The notes beneath the pieces were generated by a model that was not told the origin of the DNA, made no database searches, and was given only the letters and a program-made list of their open reading frames with translations. 64,000 nt of DNA from Geobacter sp. (GTDB lineage Bacteria; Desulfobacterota; Desulfuromonadia; Geobacterales; Geobacteraceae), in the NCBI GenBank assembly GCA_003314535.1, contig POSG01000004.1, positions 62,001-126,000 of the forward strand, read 5' to 3'. Shown here piece by piece: positions 42,672-50,666 of this stretch. A program made the translations under genes and the position numbers. How positions within the stretch are numbered: position 1 is the stretch's first letter; the number at the start of each line of letters is the position of its first letter.

Positions 42672-43736
42672 TCACTTTGCAAGGATCGCCTCGATCTGTC
42701 GCTGGGTCAGTTCCAGGTTGAGAAATTGCCGATAGAAATTCCTCACGTCTCTTTCCAGATTCTGTTTGCGGCGTTCCGGGTAGATGACGCTTGCCAGCCA
42801 TCTGACCCCCAGTGCGCGCATGAACGAGGGTGGATAATTCAGCCAGTTGAAGGGGAGCGAGGGAATCCGGTAGACCCTGTGTTCTTTTACCGCCCGTATG
42901 CCCTGCCAGCGTCTGTCCGAGAAAACCGTGCCGAAGAAATGGCCGTCCTGTGTGATGATGACATCGGGATTGTAGGCCATGACCAATTCCAGGCTGATCT
43001 TGTTGCTGAGCGTTTCCCTGCGCGCACAGTGGTGGGCGCTCCTGCCCCCGGCCAGCTCGATGGATTCCTCGAGGAACGGCATATGCTCGCAGTCGTTGCC
43101 CAGGCCGTCCGGCCCTATGGCGTAATAGACGCTTTTCCGTTCCCTTGGTGGGATGGATGCGGCAAATGCGCGCATTTCCCTGATGGTCCCGGTGATCGAG
43201 TCGGCCAGTTGCCTGGCCCGTGCGCGCCGGTCGAGCAGCCTTCCCAGGAAGAGGATGGTTTCCGGGTAGTCGGAAAGCCGTTCCAGCTTTATGGCGACTA
43301 CCGGGATGGAAAGCTTGCGCAGCCGTTCCTCCATGGCCGGCATGGCCCGCAGGGAGGAATCCCAGGCCAGCGCCACGTCAGGCCGGGCCTGAACCAGTGT
43401 TTCGAAATTCGGCGTACGTTGCCCGAACCATCCCCCCACCACCGGCAGGTTGCGGTAGCGAGAGTCCACAAACGGCCTGCTGCGTTCGGCCAAGGGGGAA
43501 TTCCAGCCATTCAGCAGTTCCGGAGCAAGGGTGTAGAGCAGGTAGGTCAGCGGCGGGTATGCCGACCAGACTTTCCTGATCTTTCCAGGTATGGTTACGG
43601 TGCGGCCGGCCATGTCGGTGACCCTGGCAGCTGCAGCATCGGCCACGGAAACCGTCAGCAGGGGGACCGCGCAGAGCAGCGCCAACCCCCATTTTCGCAG
43701 CTTCAGCAGGTGTGAAATACTGTACGAGTTTCCCAT
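42672..43736 (-). CDS. Periplasmic metal-chelate binding protein (FecB/BtuF type)
   Basis: 354 residues. Signal peptide (about 1-36, ending 'VADAAAA') then the Peripl_BP_2 fold: 'VTDMAGRTVTIPGKIRKVWS', 'LVQARPDVALAWDSS', 'AYNPDVIITQDGHFFG'. Such proteins deliver siderophores, cobalamin, haem or molybdate/tungstate complexes to FecCD-type ABC importers. The matching permease and ATPase are in the R3 unit. Ten bases after the methyltransferase gene. Confidence 0.88.
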   Translation of the reverse strand: MGNSYSISHLLKLRKWGLALLCAVPLLTVSVADAAAARVTDMAGRTVTIPGKIRKVWSAYPPLTYLLYTLAPELLNGWNSPLAERSRPFVDSRYRNLPVVGGWFGQRTPNFETLVQARPDVALAWDSSLRAMPAMEERLRKLSIPVVAIKLERLSDYPETILFLGRLLDRRARARQLADSITGTIREMRAFAASIPPRERKSVYYAIGPDGLGNDCEHMPFLEESIELAGGRSAHHCARRETLSNKISLELVMAYNPDVIITQDGHFFGTVFSDRRWQGIRAVKEHRVYRIPSLPFNWLNYPPSFMRALGVRWLASVIYPERRKQNLERDVRNFYRQFLNLELTQRQIEAILAK

Positions 43737-43746
43737 AACAGCCCGC

Positions 43747-44589
43747 CTATATCTCCGCCGTAATCGAGGAGATGACCTCTTTTTTGTTTTGCTCCTTGTC
43801 CCACCAGATCACCGCCCAGCGGATTTCCCTGACCGGATACAGCTTCCAGCGTCCATCCTTGCGAACCAGGTTCTGCCGGAGGAAAGACTTCAGCTTTTCT
43901 TCCTCTTGCGCCGAAATTTCCGGGATCGACCTTTTCAGAGATTCAAACGCCTGGTCATGATTTTCGTAAGAGCTGGTGTCTTCGTATGATATGAAGGCAT
44001 TGCCGGCGCTGAGTCCTTGCTGCGCAAGCAGCAGATTGATTTCGCCGTAATGTGACGGGGGATTGAGTTCTCTGCCTATGGCTGCATAGATGCGACCGTC
44101 GCGGGGGCCTTCACCCGCGGCAACGACCACATAAACCCGTTTCCTGGCATACTCGTTCAATTTCGCGACTGCGGTCCGCGCCGATCCCAAGGGCATGGAA
44201 CGAGAAGCGATCACCACATCGTGCCGCATTATCCCCAGGCTGTTCCAGTCGTCCTCCCATCTGCCGTGAACCGTGCGTATGTTGTCGATTCCTGAGTCTT
44301 TACAGCGTTGCCGCAACAGTTCAAGCATTTTGCCCGAGAAATCGAGGGCGGTGATGCTCTCGGCTTTTCCTGCGAGAGGAATCGCGAGAGTACCTATGGC
44401 ACTCCCCACGTCGAGCACTGTCCAATCGGATTTCATTTCAATGATTTTCATGAATGCATCCGCATAACCGCTCCCCTTGTCATGCTCGGTAAACGAGGAG
44501 GCGCGCTGGTCCCAGAACTCGGGTGTCCGCCAGGGGGGTGGCTCCCCCCAGACGGGGGCTTGGTCTTTTTCAGAATAGGTAACTGGCAT
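43747..44589 (-). CDS. SAM-dependent methyltransferase, paralog 1
   Basis: 280 residues. SAM-binding motif I 'VLDVGSAIGTLAIPLA' at about residue 62, followed by 'ITALDFSGKMLELL'. The C-terminus 'IRWAVIWWDKEQ' is shared with the gene at 49181, to which it aligns over nearly all its length. Substrate unknown; location inside a metal-uptake unit suggests modification of a chelator or cofactor. GGGGA before ATG 44589 sets the start. First gene after riboswitch R2. Confidence 0.82.
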   Translation of the reverse strand: MPVTYSEKDQAPVWGEPPPWRTPEFWDQRASSFTEHDKGSGYADAFMKIIEMKSDWTVLDVGSAIGTLAIPLAGKAESITALDFSGKMLELLRQRCKDSGIDNIRTVHGRWEDDWNSLGIMRHDVVIASRSMPLGSARTAVAKLNEYARKRVYVVVAAGEGPRDGRIYAAIGRELNPPSHYGEINLLLAQQGLSAGNAFISYEDTSSYENHDQAFESLKRSIPEISAQEEEKLKSFLRQNLVRKDGRWKLYPVREIRWAVIWWDKEQNKKEVISSITAEI

Positions 44590-44630
44590 CTTGATCCCCC
44601 TGTTCCCGCAGTGGATTAATACCCCTGTCG

Positions 44631-44778
44631 CTACGAAAATGGCCGTCGGAAAAGCGTATCCGACGGCCTTGTGCAACCGCAGAAATCACTCCTTTCCAAT
44701 AGGGAGGTGGCGCCGTTTCCGGCGAAACCCATCGCCCGGCGCCCATAACTGATATGTCTTAGGGCGGACGGGTCGGAG
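44631..44778 (-). promoter_or_regulatory. Moco riboswitch R2 with terminator, upstream of methyltransferase 1
   Basis: Minus strand: CTCCGACC start at 44778, core GCCGGAAACGGCGCC-ACCTCCC and TTGGAAAGGAGT, then terminator stem GGCCGTCGG / CCGACGGCC (44641-44668) followed by ATTTTCG. P-stem sequence differs from R1/R3/R4 by paired changes (for example ACCTCCC instead of GCCTCCC), so structure rather than sequence is conserved. Confidence 0.78.
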
Positions 44779-44854
44779 AAAAATCATTTTATTTCTGCAA
44801 GCAGTATCACTTCATGGTGCAATGCTCCTTTGGCTTGCTGTAGGTTTTACCGGT

Positions 44855-45601
44855 TCAATAAAGCCTATAGATTATCGGCATGCTGATTTCCACCCATTCG
44901 GGGGGGCGGGGGAAGGGCTCGACTTCGCGAATCGTGTCAATAACGTTTTTATCGAGTATTTCGTACCCTGAACTGTTTTTGACCCTGATTTTGTCGACGC
45001 GACCGTTTTTCAACACCTGGAAGCACACCACGACCCGTCCGGTCCATCCCATCTTCCTGGCCCGGGGCGGATAGGAAAGGTTCTTTTCAATCAGTTCCTT
45101 GATATAGGCGTAATGCTCCCGGGTATACCTGCTGCGCGCCTGGTCTCCCGAGTTGCCCCCGCCTCCTCCGGAAGACGCCAGTGAAGCGGTCCTGACCGGG
45201 GCGGTCGGACCCCTGCTTCCGTTTTCTCCTGATGCTGGCGCTATAACCTTTTCCTGCTGGGCTTCAGGGGTTTTCGAAGATACGGGGACCGGTCCCGCTG
45301 CCTCCAGGGCCGGTTGCGGAATGTCTGCCGCTGCGTGCTGCGGCGTTTCCACCTTCTCCAGCTTCCTCACGACCGTCTTCTCCCGAACCTCGGCATGCCG
45401 TTTCTGCACCGGTACGGCTGGCTGTTTCACCGCCGCCTCCTTCCGTGCCGGGGCCGCACCTCCAGAATCGAGGAGAGTGAAGTCTATGGCTACCGGCTTG
45501 CAGGGCTGGGCGAACGTGCTTCCCACGCCGTATATGCCGCAGAGAAACATCCCGTGAATGGCGACGGACAGCGCAATGGCCTTTCGTCCGCTGGTCATCA
45601 T
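44855..45601 (-). CDS. tonB: TonB energy-transducing protein
   Basis: 248 residues. N-terminal membrane anchor (residues 7-30) with a conserved-looking His in 'SVAIHGMFL', a Pro/Ala-rich spanning region (35-150), and a C-terminal TonB domain ('IEKNLSYPPRARKMGWTGRVVVCF', 'SGYEILDKNVIDTI'). It carries proton-motive energy from ExbBD to the outer-membrane receptor. The start overlaps the exbD stop (ATGATGA). Last gene of the R3 unit; R2 begins 77 bp downstream. Confidence 0.9.
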   Translation of the reverse strand: MMTSGRKAIALSVAIHGMFLCGIYGVGSTFAQPCKPVAIDFTLLDSGGAAPARKEAAVKQPAVPVQKRHAEVREKTVVRKLEKVETPQHAAADIPQPALEAAGPVPVSSKTPEAQQEKVIAPASGENGSRGPTAPVRTASLASSGGGGGNSGDQARSRYTREHYAYIKELIEKNLSYPPRARKMGWTGRVVVCFQVLKNGRVDKIRVKNSSGYEILDKNVIDTIREVEPFPRPPEWVEISMPIIYRLY

Positions 45602-45975
45602 CTTTTCTCCGTCTGGAGGCTGACTTTCTGGAAACCGGAGCTCTTCACCGTATCGATCACGTCCACGAAGTTCTGCAGCGGCAGGTCCCGGTCGGCCCTG
45701 ATCAGGAACGGACTGTTCCGGTCCAGGGGCTTGAGGCTGTCCCTGAGCGCCTGGATGGTGACCGGGGCGCCGGAGAAATATATTGCCCCTGTCCTGTCAA
45801 TCTCGATGGTCCGGACTTTCAGGGTTTCCTGGCTGCTTTTTGACGCCTTGGGAAGCTGGACCGCTATGCCGCCGGTGGCGATGAACGTGGAAGTCGTCAG
45901 CACGATGGTCAGGAGCACCAGCATGATGTCCACGAACGGTATGACGTTTATGTAATCAAACCCCTTTTCTTCCAT
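45598..45975 (-). CDS. exbD: ExbD biopolymer transport protein
   Basis: 125 residues. One membrane segment carrying the essential Asp in '[16 protein letters not shown]', then a periplasmic domain ('[25 protein letters not shown]'). With ExbB it forms the proton channel that drives TonB. Its start lies 20 bases inside exbB and its stop overlaps tonB, so translation of the three is coupled. Confidence 0.9.
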   Translation of the reverse strand: MEEKGFDYINVIPFVDIMLVLLTIVLTTSTFIATGGIAVQLPKASKSSQETLKVRTIEIDRTGAIYFSGAPVTIQALRDSLKPLDRNSPFLIRADRDLPLQNFVDVIDTVKSSGFQKVSLQTEKR

Positions 45976-46390
45976 ATCGAATCTCCCACTGCATGGTCAG
46001 CTCTTTCGCCTTTCTCAGGAGCAGGTTGTACAGGGCCACTGAGGGGATAGCCACCAACAGCCCGACGGCGGTCGCCTTCAAAGCCAGGGCGAGTCCGACC
46101 ATGATTTTCCCGGTGTCCATGAATCCTTCGTTTCCCATGGTGTAGAAGGTGAGCATAATTCCCAGCACAGTGCCGAGAAGCCCGAGATACGGCGCATTGC
46201 TGCCGATGGTTGCGATGATGTGCAACTTGCGGGTAAGCGCCAGCTCAAGTTCCTTCTGTTCAGGGAAATCACTCAGGCGGATTTTCCGGTAGACCAGCAG
46301 CCGCTCTATTGCGCAGGCCACTGCGATGATGCTCAACAGGGCCAGCAGCCAGATCACTCCGTAATCGATAACGATTCTTAGCCATTCCAT
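45956..46390 (-). CDS. exbB: ExbB-family proton channel subunit, short form
   Basis: 144 residues with three membrane segments. '[22 protein letters not shown]' and '[25 protein letters not shown]' are the MotA/TolQ/ExbB signatures. Much shorter than the 240-residue E. coli ExbB, and like the short ExbB of Helicobacter. GGAG precedes ATG 46390. It overlaps exbD by 20 bases. Confidence 0.88.
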   Translation of the reverse strand: MEWLRIVIDYGVIWLLALLSIIAVACAIERLLVYRKIRLSDFPEQKELELALTRKLHIIATIGSNAPYLGLLGTVLGIMLTFYTMGNEGFMDTGKIMVGLALALKATAVGLLVAIPSVALYNLLLRKAKELTMQWEIRYGRKGV

Positions 46391-46439
46391 CCGATCAGTT
46401 CACTCCTTTTCCGTTTTTTGAAACAGCGCTTCGCATGAT

Positions 46440-46994
46440 TCACACTTCCTCGTAGTAGGCGCCTTTCAGGCATGCCTTGCACAACGGCCCTTCTCCGGTT
46501 CCCGGGTCCACGGCGTCTTTCCCGTCGAAGACCTTTTCTCCGCATCTGGCACAACGGACGGTCCTTAAGGGTTTGCCGGGGAGCTCTTCCTTCTTCAGGG
46601 AGACCTTCACCTTTTTCCAGAGGAGGAGATCCTCATCCGGCACGGTCAATAAGCGTTCCTTGACATCCTCTCCCGACTCGTCGGCCGGATCGCGGGGTTT
46701 CAGGCTCACCCGCCAGGCGACATCGTCCTTCAGGTTGATGAAAGTGGCCGCCATCCGGCCGTAGTCGACATACTTCAGGTTTCTCCTGCCGAGACGGGTG
46801 CCGGTGGCGATGAGAACGGCGTCGGCGATGCAGCGGTCGTTCTCGATGAAGACGATCAGATCCTTTGGGTCTTCAGGGGCCGCCAGTTCCAGCCCTTTCC
46901 TGGCAAGGCGCACTCCCAGCGACTGACCTGCGCAGAAATGGCCGTGGTAATCGATACAACGCTGAAGCGTCTCGCGGACATCGGTGATCAACAT
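46440..46994 (-). CDS. FmdE-like protein with zinc finger
   Basis: 184 residues. The N-terminal FmdE domain has 'CIDYHGHFCAGQSLGVRLA', 'ENDRCIADAVLIATG' and 'MAATFINL'; the C-terminus has a zinc ribbon ('CARCGEKVF', 'LCKACLKGAYYEE'). FmdE is named from a protein copurified with molybdenum formylmethanofuran dehydrogenase in methanogens; bacterial members often occur beside metal transporters. A metal-chaperone role is inferred. AAAGGAGG nine bases before ATG 46994 defines the start. Confidence 0.85.
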   Translation of the reverse strand: MLITDVRETLQRCIDYHGHFCAGQSLGVRLARKGLELAAPEDPKDLIVFIENDRCIADAVLIATGTRLGRRNLKYVDYGRMAATFINLKDDVAWRVSLKPRDPADESGEDVKERLLTVPDEDLLLWKKVKVSLKKEELPGKPLRTVRCARCGEKVFDGKDAVDPGTGEGPLCKACLKGAYYEEV

Positions 46995-47035
46995 GAAAAG
47001 TAACCTCCTTTGAGTTTGCCAAGCGTAATGCTTTG

Positions 47036-47836
47036 TCAGGTATGCGCGCATCTGCAATTGCCGATTTTTCTCGGTATGCAGACTTTAAAGCTCTCCCGCA
47101 GCAAATGGACATCCACCTCCCTTCCATACAGGGTGAACAGGTTTTCACTGGTTATGACGTTGTCGGGAGCTCCGTCCGCGATGATCGAGCCGTCCTTGAG
47201 CATGACGACCCGGTCCGCCACCCACAGGGCGTGGTCCGGGAAGTGGGTGGACTTGATGAAGGTGTAGCCTTCGCCCCCCAGGTCCATGAGGCTTTCCAGA
47301 AGCTTTATCTGGTTGCCGTAATCCAGGCCGTTGGCCGGTTCGTCCATGATGAACGTTGTTGCCCCCTGGGTCATGGCCCTGGCGATGAGGGTGAGCTGTC
47401 GCTCGCCGCCGCTGATCCGGGTATAGGGCCTGTCCCTGAGGTGGAGGATGGAAAGCTTTTCCAGGGCGCCTAAGGCGATGTCCATGTCCTCCGCGGTAAA
47501 ACGTGAAAAGAACGTTTTGTGCGGTATCCTGCCCATGAGCACCACGTCGATAACCCGGTAGGCGAAGGAGGCTCGATGTATCTGGGGTACATAGGCGATG
47601 CTTCGGGCCAGTGTTTTCTGCTGCAGGGAGGATATGGCCTGTCCCTCGAACAGAATCCGCCCTTTGTCCAGACGGTACAGCCCGAGCAGGGTTTTGAGCA
47701 GGGTGGTCTTTCCGCTTCCGTTGGGACCCAGGAGAGAGATGATTTCGCCCTTGCGCACCGCAATCGACACATTTCGCAGGACCGGTTTGTCGGTGAATCC
47801 GAAGCTGATGTTCTCGGCAGTCAGCAGCATGGTCAT
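47036..47836 (-). CDS. FepC/BtuD-type ABC ATPase
   Basis: 266 residues. Walker A 'LLGPNGSGKTTLLK', signature 'RISGGERQLTLIARAM', Walker B 'TFIMDEPANGLD', H-loop 'KSTHFPDHAL'. It belongs to the iron-siderophore / cobalamin / molybdate MolC class that pairs with FecCD permeases. ATG 47836 overlaps the permease stop (ATGA) and has GGAAAGG six bases upstream; ATG 47842 lacks a spaced site. With the upstream permease and the distant binding protein it forms a complete importer. Confidence 0.9.
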   Translation of the reverse strand: MTMLLTAENISFGFTDKPVLRNVSIAVRKGEIISLLGPNGSGKTTLLKTLLGLYRLDKGRILFEGQAISSLQQKTLARSIAYVPQIHRASFAYRVIDVVLMGRIPHKTFFSRFTAEDMDIALGALEKLSILHLRDRPYTRISGGERQLTLIARAMTQGATTFIMDEPANGLDYGNQIKLLESLMDLGGEGYTFIKSTHFPDHALWVADRVVMLKDGSIIADGAPDNVITSENLFTLYGREVDVHLLRESFKVCIPRKIGNCRCAHT

Positions 47837-48843
47837 GCCCATCCTTTCCGTGCGTTTTTCAGCACCAGAATGAAAAAAGGTATCCCCATCAGGGAGGTGA
47901 CGATCCCGAGGGGAATCTCCACGGTGAAGAGCAGTCGCGCCAGGTCATCGACGGCGATCAGGTAGATGGCGCCGATCAGCGCCGCGACCGGCATCAGGGT
48001 CCTGTTGTCCGGCCCCACGAGCATGCGCGCAATGTGGGGTATGATCAGGCCGACCCAGCCGATCAGTCCGCCGATGACCACGGTTATGGCGCTGATCAGG
48101 GTGGCGAAAAAAATCAGGGCCATGCGGATGCGCGTCACGTTGATGCCCAGGGATTTCGCTTCATCGTCGCCCATGCTCAGGATATTGAGATAGCGTGAAA
48201 ACAGCAGCAGGCAGAGTATCCCGGTGCAAATCGGAACTGAGGCAAGCATGACGGTCTTGCCGTCCGCCAGTGAAAGGCCGCCCATGAGCCAGTAGACGAT
48301 TGCCGGCAGCTGGTTGTAGGGGTCGGCAAGATACTTGACGATGGAAAGGAGCGAGGTGAACAGGGCGCCGCTGATTATGCCTCCGAGGATGAGCATCAAC
48401 AGCCGGTCGCCATGGTAGATCCTGGCTATGCACACGGCAATGAGAACTGCCAGGAAACCGCAGGCAAAGGCGCCGCACTGCACGGCGAACCAGCTGTTGG
48501 AGACGATCATCCCCAGGGCCGCGCCGAAGGAGGCGCCTGCCAGCACGCCGAGCAGTCCCGGAGAGACCAGCGGGTTGATGAACATGGCCTGGAACGCGGT
48601 GCCGGAAGCGGCGAGGGCCGAACCGATGAGGGCGGCGGCGATGATGCGCGGCAGCCTGATGTCCAGCAGGATGTTCGAGAGGAGTGAGTATCTTGACTGG
48701 TCCATCGAGCCCAGCCCCAGCGCGGATGCGATGAATCTGCATATTTCGCCCAGTGATATTTCGTATTTGCCCAGGGTGAGGGAGAGCAGGATGAAGAAAA
48801 CCAGCAGAAAAACCAGGCAGGGTATGTGGAATAATTTTTTCAC
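47833..48843 (-). CDS. FecCD-family ABC permease
   Basis: 336 residues with about ten membrane segments. Signatures: 'RLPRIIAAALIGSALAASGTAFQAM', 'NPLVSPGLLGVLAGASFGAALG', 'GLIGWVGLIIPHIARMLVG'. This BtuC/FecCD type moves metal chelates and, in MolB, molybdate. Starts with GTG 48843; AAGGAG lies 11 bases upstream. First gene after riboswitch R3. Confidence 0.92.
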   Translation of the reverse strand: MKKLFHIPCLVFLLVFFILLSLTLGKYEISLGEICRFIASALGLGSMDQSRYSLLSNILLDIRLPRIIAAALIGSALAASGTAFQAMFINPLVSPGLLGVLAGASFGAALGMIVSNSWFAVQCGAFACGFLAVLIAVCIARIYHGDRLLMLILGGIISGALFTSLLSIVKYLADPYNQLPAIVYWLMGGLSLADGKTVMLASVPICTGILCLLLFSRYLNILSMGDDEAKSLGINVTRIRMALIFFATLISAITVVIGGLIGWVGLIIPHIARMLVGPDNRTLMPVAALIGAIYLIAVDDLARLLFTVEIPLGIVTSLMGIPFFILVLKNARKGWA

Positions 48844-48892
48844 CGAAATTTTTTCTCCTTGTAGTGGTAACCAGCAGTCCTCGGACTTTGAA

Positions 48893-49040
48893 TCAAAAAA
48901 GGCCGACGGAGATCAACACCCGTCGGCCTGCAAAGACCTGCGTGTTCACTCCTTTCCAAGCACGGGAGGCGACGCTGTTTCCGGCGGCGCCCACAGCCCG
49001 ATGCCCTTAGCCTGGTTGCCTTAGGGTCAGCGGGTCGGAG
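48893..49040 (-). promoter_or_regulatory. Moco riboswitch R3 with terminator, upstream of the permease unit
   Basis: Minus strand: CTCCGACCC from 49040, core GCCGGAAACAGCGTC-GCCTCCCG, TTGGAAAGGAGT, then terminator stem GGCCGACGG / CCGTCGGCC (48901-48928) and a run of six T. Best terminator of the four. Confidence 0.82.
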
Positions 49041-49116
49041 AGACGGACTAATTAATTGTGTTATGAAATGCAGAGCAGCTAATGGTTTTGAATCAGATTA
49101 TTCTCCTTGTGGTCGA

Positions 49117-49148
49117 GACCTGCCAGGTTTTTTGAAACCTGGCAGGTC
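49117..49148. repeat. GACCTGCCAG hairpin, copy 2
   Basis: Fourteen-base perfect inverted repeat GACCTGCCAGGTTT / AAACCTGGCAGGTC with a four-base loop, 33 bases after the stop of methyltransferase 2. Same element as 39380-39410. Each copy closes a riboswitch-led unit. Confidence 0.65.
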
Positions 49149-49180
49149 TGCCGTCGTAACGTGTTATCGTCTTGTTGTGA

Positions 49181-50089
49181 TCAGGCTTTCTCCTTGTCCC
49201 ACCAGATGACCGCCCAGCATATCTTCCGCGGGTACGACATCATCCATTTCCCATTCTCGCAGATGAGGTGCTCTTCCAGGAATTCCTTCAGGATAACCTC
49301 TTCCCCCGGGGTGAAGATTTCTATCTTGGAACTAAGATGAGTGTAAGCGTCATCGGGGCTGTCGTAGGAATTCCTCTCAGGATAAGTAATGAAGTTCACG
49401 TTGGCTCGTATGCCCATCCGATAGAGGAGGTTGTAGAGATAGATGTAGTCAGGCCCCGGGTTCAGATCCCTGCCCAGTGCCCGGTAGATGCGGCGGTCAT
49501 GGGGCCCGTCACCGACGATTGTGGAGACATAGACCCGTTTGCGGGCGGCCTTGTCCAGTTTCGCCAGGGCGCTCTCGAAATCCTCGGTGATCAGGGATCG
49601 GGAAGCGAGCGCGACGTCATGTTCCTCGATTCCCAGAGCGTTCCAGTCATCCTCCCAGGCGCCCAGGACTGTCTGGATATTGGTTATTCCAATTTGGGCG
49701 CAACGTTCCCGCAGCAGGGCGAGCATGTTTCCCGAAATATCCATGGCTGTGATCGACTTGACCCGCTCCGCAAGTGGAATGGCCAGGGTGCCGGCGGCGC
49801 AGCCCACGTCCAGGAGTGTCCAATGAGGTTTGACCTTGAGCATGCTCAGGAATTTGACCGAATAGTCGCTCTTGGACGAGTTCCTGGCGAATGCCGGCGC
49901 CCTGCTGTCCCAATAGCTTGAATTGCTGGTTGGTGAGGATTTCTGCTTTCTCGTTTCCCAGCAGATGCGGTTCCAGTCGATTTCCCGGATATCGAGCGGG
50001 GTGCGGCGGGGTTCTTCCGCAGGGTCCTTTTCCTGGTCCGATGGCTTGCGTCTGCCGGGACGATCCGGCAGACGGTGAAGTGAGTGCAT
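49181..50089 (-). CDS. SAM-dependent methyltransferase, paralog 2
   Basis: 302 residues. SAM motif 'LLDVGCAAGTLAIPLA' near residue 91, then 'ITAMDISGNMLALL'. Aligns with the gene at 43747 from 'YWDSRAPAF' to the shared end 'WAVIWWDKEK', with a longer polar N-terminus. Substrate unknown. GGGAGA precedes ATG 50089. The only gene between riboswitch R4 and R3. Two related methyltransferases inside one metal-uptake locus may act on one molecule in turn or on variants of it. Confidence 0.8.
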   Translation of the reverse strand: MHSLHRLPDRPGRRKPSDQEKDPAEEPRRTPLDIREIDWNRICWETRKQKSSPTSNSSYWDSRAPAFARNSSKSDYSVKFLSMLKVKPHWTLLDVGCAAGTLAIPLAERVKSITAMDISGNMLALLRERCAQIGITNIQTVLGAWEDDWNALGIEEHDVALASRSLITEDFESALAKLDKAARKRVYVSTIVGDGPHDRRIYRALGRDLNPGPDYIYLYNLLYRMGIRANVNFITYPERNSYDSPDDAYTHLSSKIEIFTPGEEVILKEFLEEHLICENGKWMMSYPRKICWAVIWWDKEKA

Positions 50090-50259
50090 GGGGCGTTCTC
50101 CCGTATTTTCAGACTGCCTTCCTGACTGGAAAAACCCGCATCAATACCGATCATTCCAGTATCAATGCGGGTTCCGTTAGTCCTGCGGCGCTGCAGGGGA
50201 CGAAATGGGCGCTTGATGGATTCAGTTCAGGCTTATTAAGCGGTTTTGTGCCTGTCTGG

Positions 50260-50408
50260 AATGCGAAAAGGCCGACGGGAACAAACACCCGCCGGCCGTG
50301 ATATGCCCAAGTGTCTGCTCCTTTCCAAGCAGGGGAGGCGGCGCTGTTTCCGGCGACACCCAAAGCCCGGCTCCCGTAGCAGTGGCAACAGGGAGAACGG
50401 GTCGGAGC
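50260..50408 (-). promoter_or_regulatory. Moco riboswitch R4 with terminator, upstream of methyltransferase 2
   Basis: Minus strand: CTCCGACCC from 50408, core GCCGGAAACAGCGCC-GCCTCCCC, TTGGAAAGGAGC, then terminator stem GGCCGGCGGG / CCCGTCGGCC (50270-50297) with CTTTTCG. Sits directly behind a promoter carrying a ModE box. Confidence 0.8.
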
Positions 50409-50432
50409 GATAATCTCTTGCAAACGATGGTG

Positions 50433-50465
50433 CGTTATATACGATGATATATAACAAAATGTCAA
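50433..50465 (-). promoter_or_regulatory. Promoter of the R4 unit with ModE operator
   Basis: Minus strand: TTGACA (50460-50465), 18-base spacer, TATATA (50436-50441). The palindrome CGTTATATA-N6-TATATAACA (50433-50456) fits the E. coli ModE consensus CGnTATATA-N6-TATATAACG at all but one defined base and covers the spacer and -10 box, so bound ModE-molybdate would block RNA polymerase. Confidence 0.7.
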
Positions 50466-50666
50466 GCAAAAATATTGTTGGGGAGTTCAAGAAATACCCA
50501 TCCTTCCTCCAAACGCATATCGTAAAATACAATAGCTGCTATATTTTTTATAGATATAATCAATTTGACTTTATGGCGGACATCGTAGAATATTCCCAGC
50601 CTGGGTGGCGCACTCCGAATGCAAGCCGGGTCGGATCCGGATTGCACTGACAAGTGAGGCATAATC

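Noticed and set aside
39121-50408. Four leaders considered as cobalamin riboswitches because of the TonB/BtuF-like transporters
   Set aside because: The B12-box and other conserved cobalamin blocks are absent, while the CCTCCC...GGAAAGGAG core of the Moco motif is present in all four.
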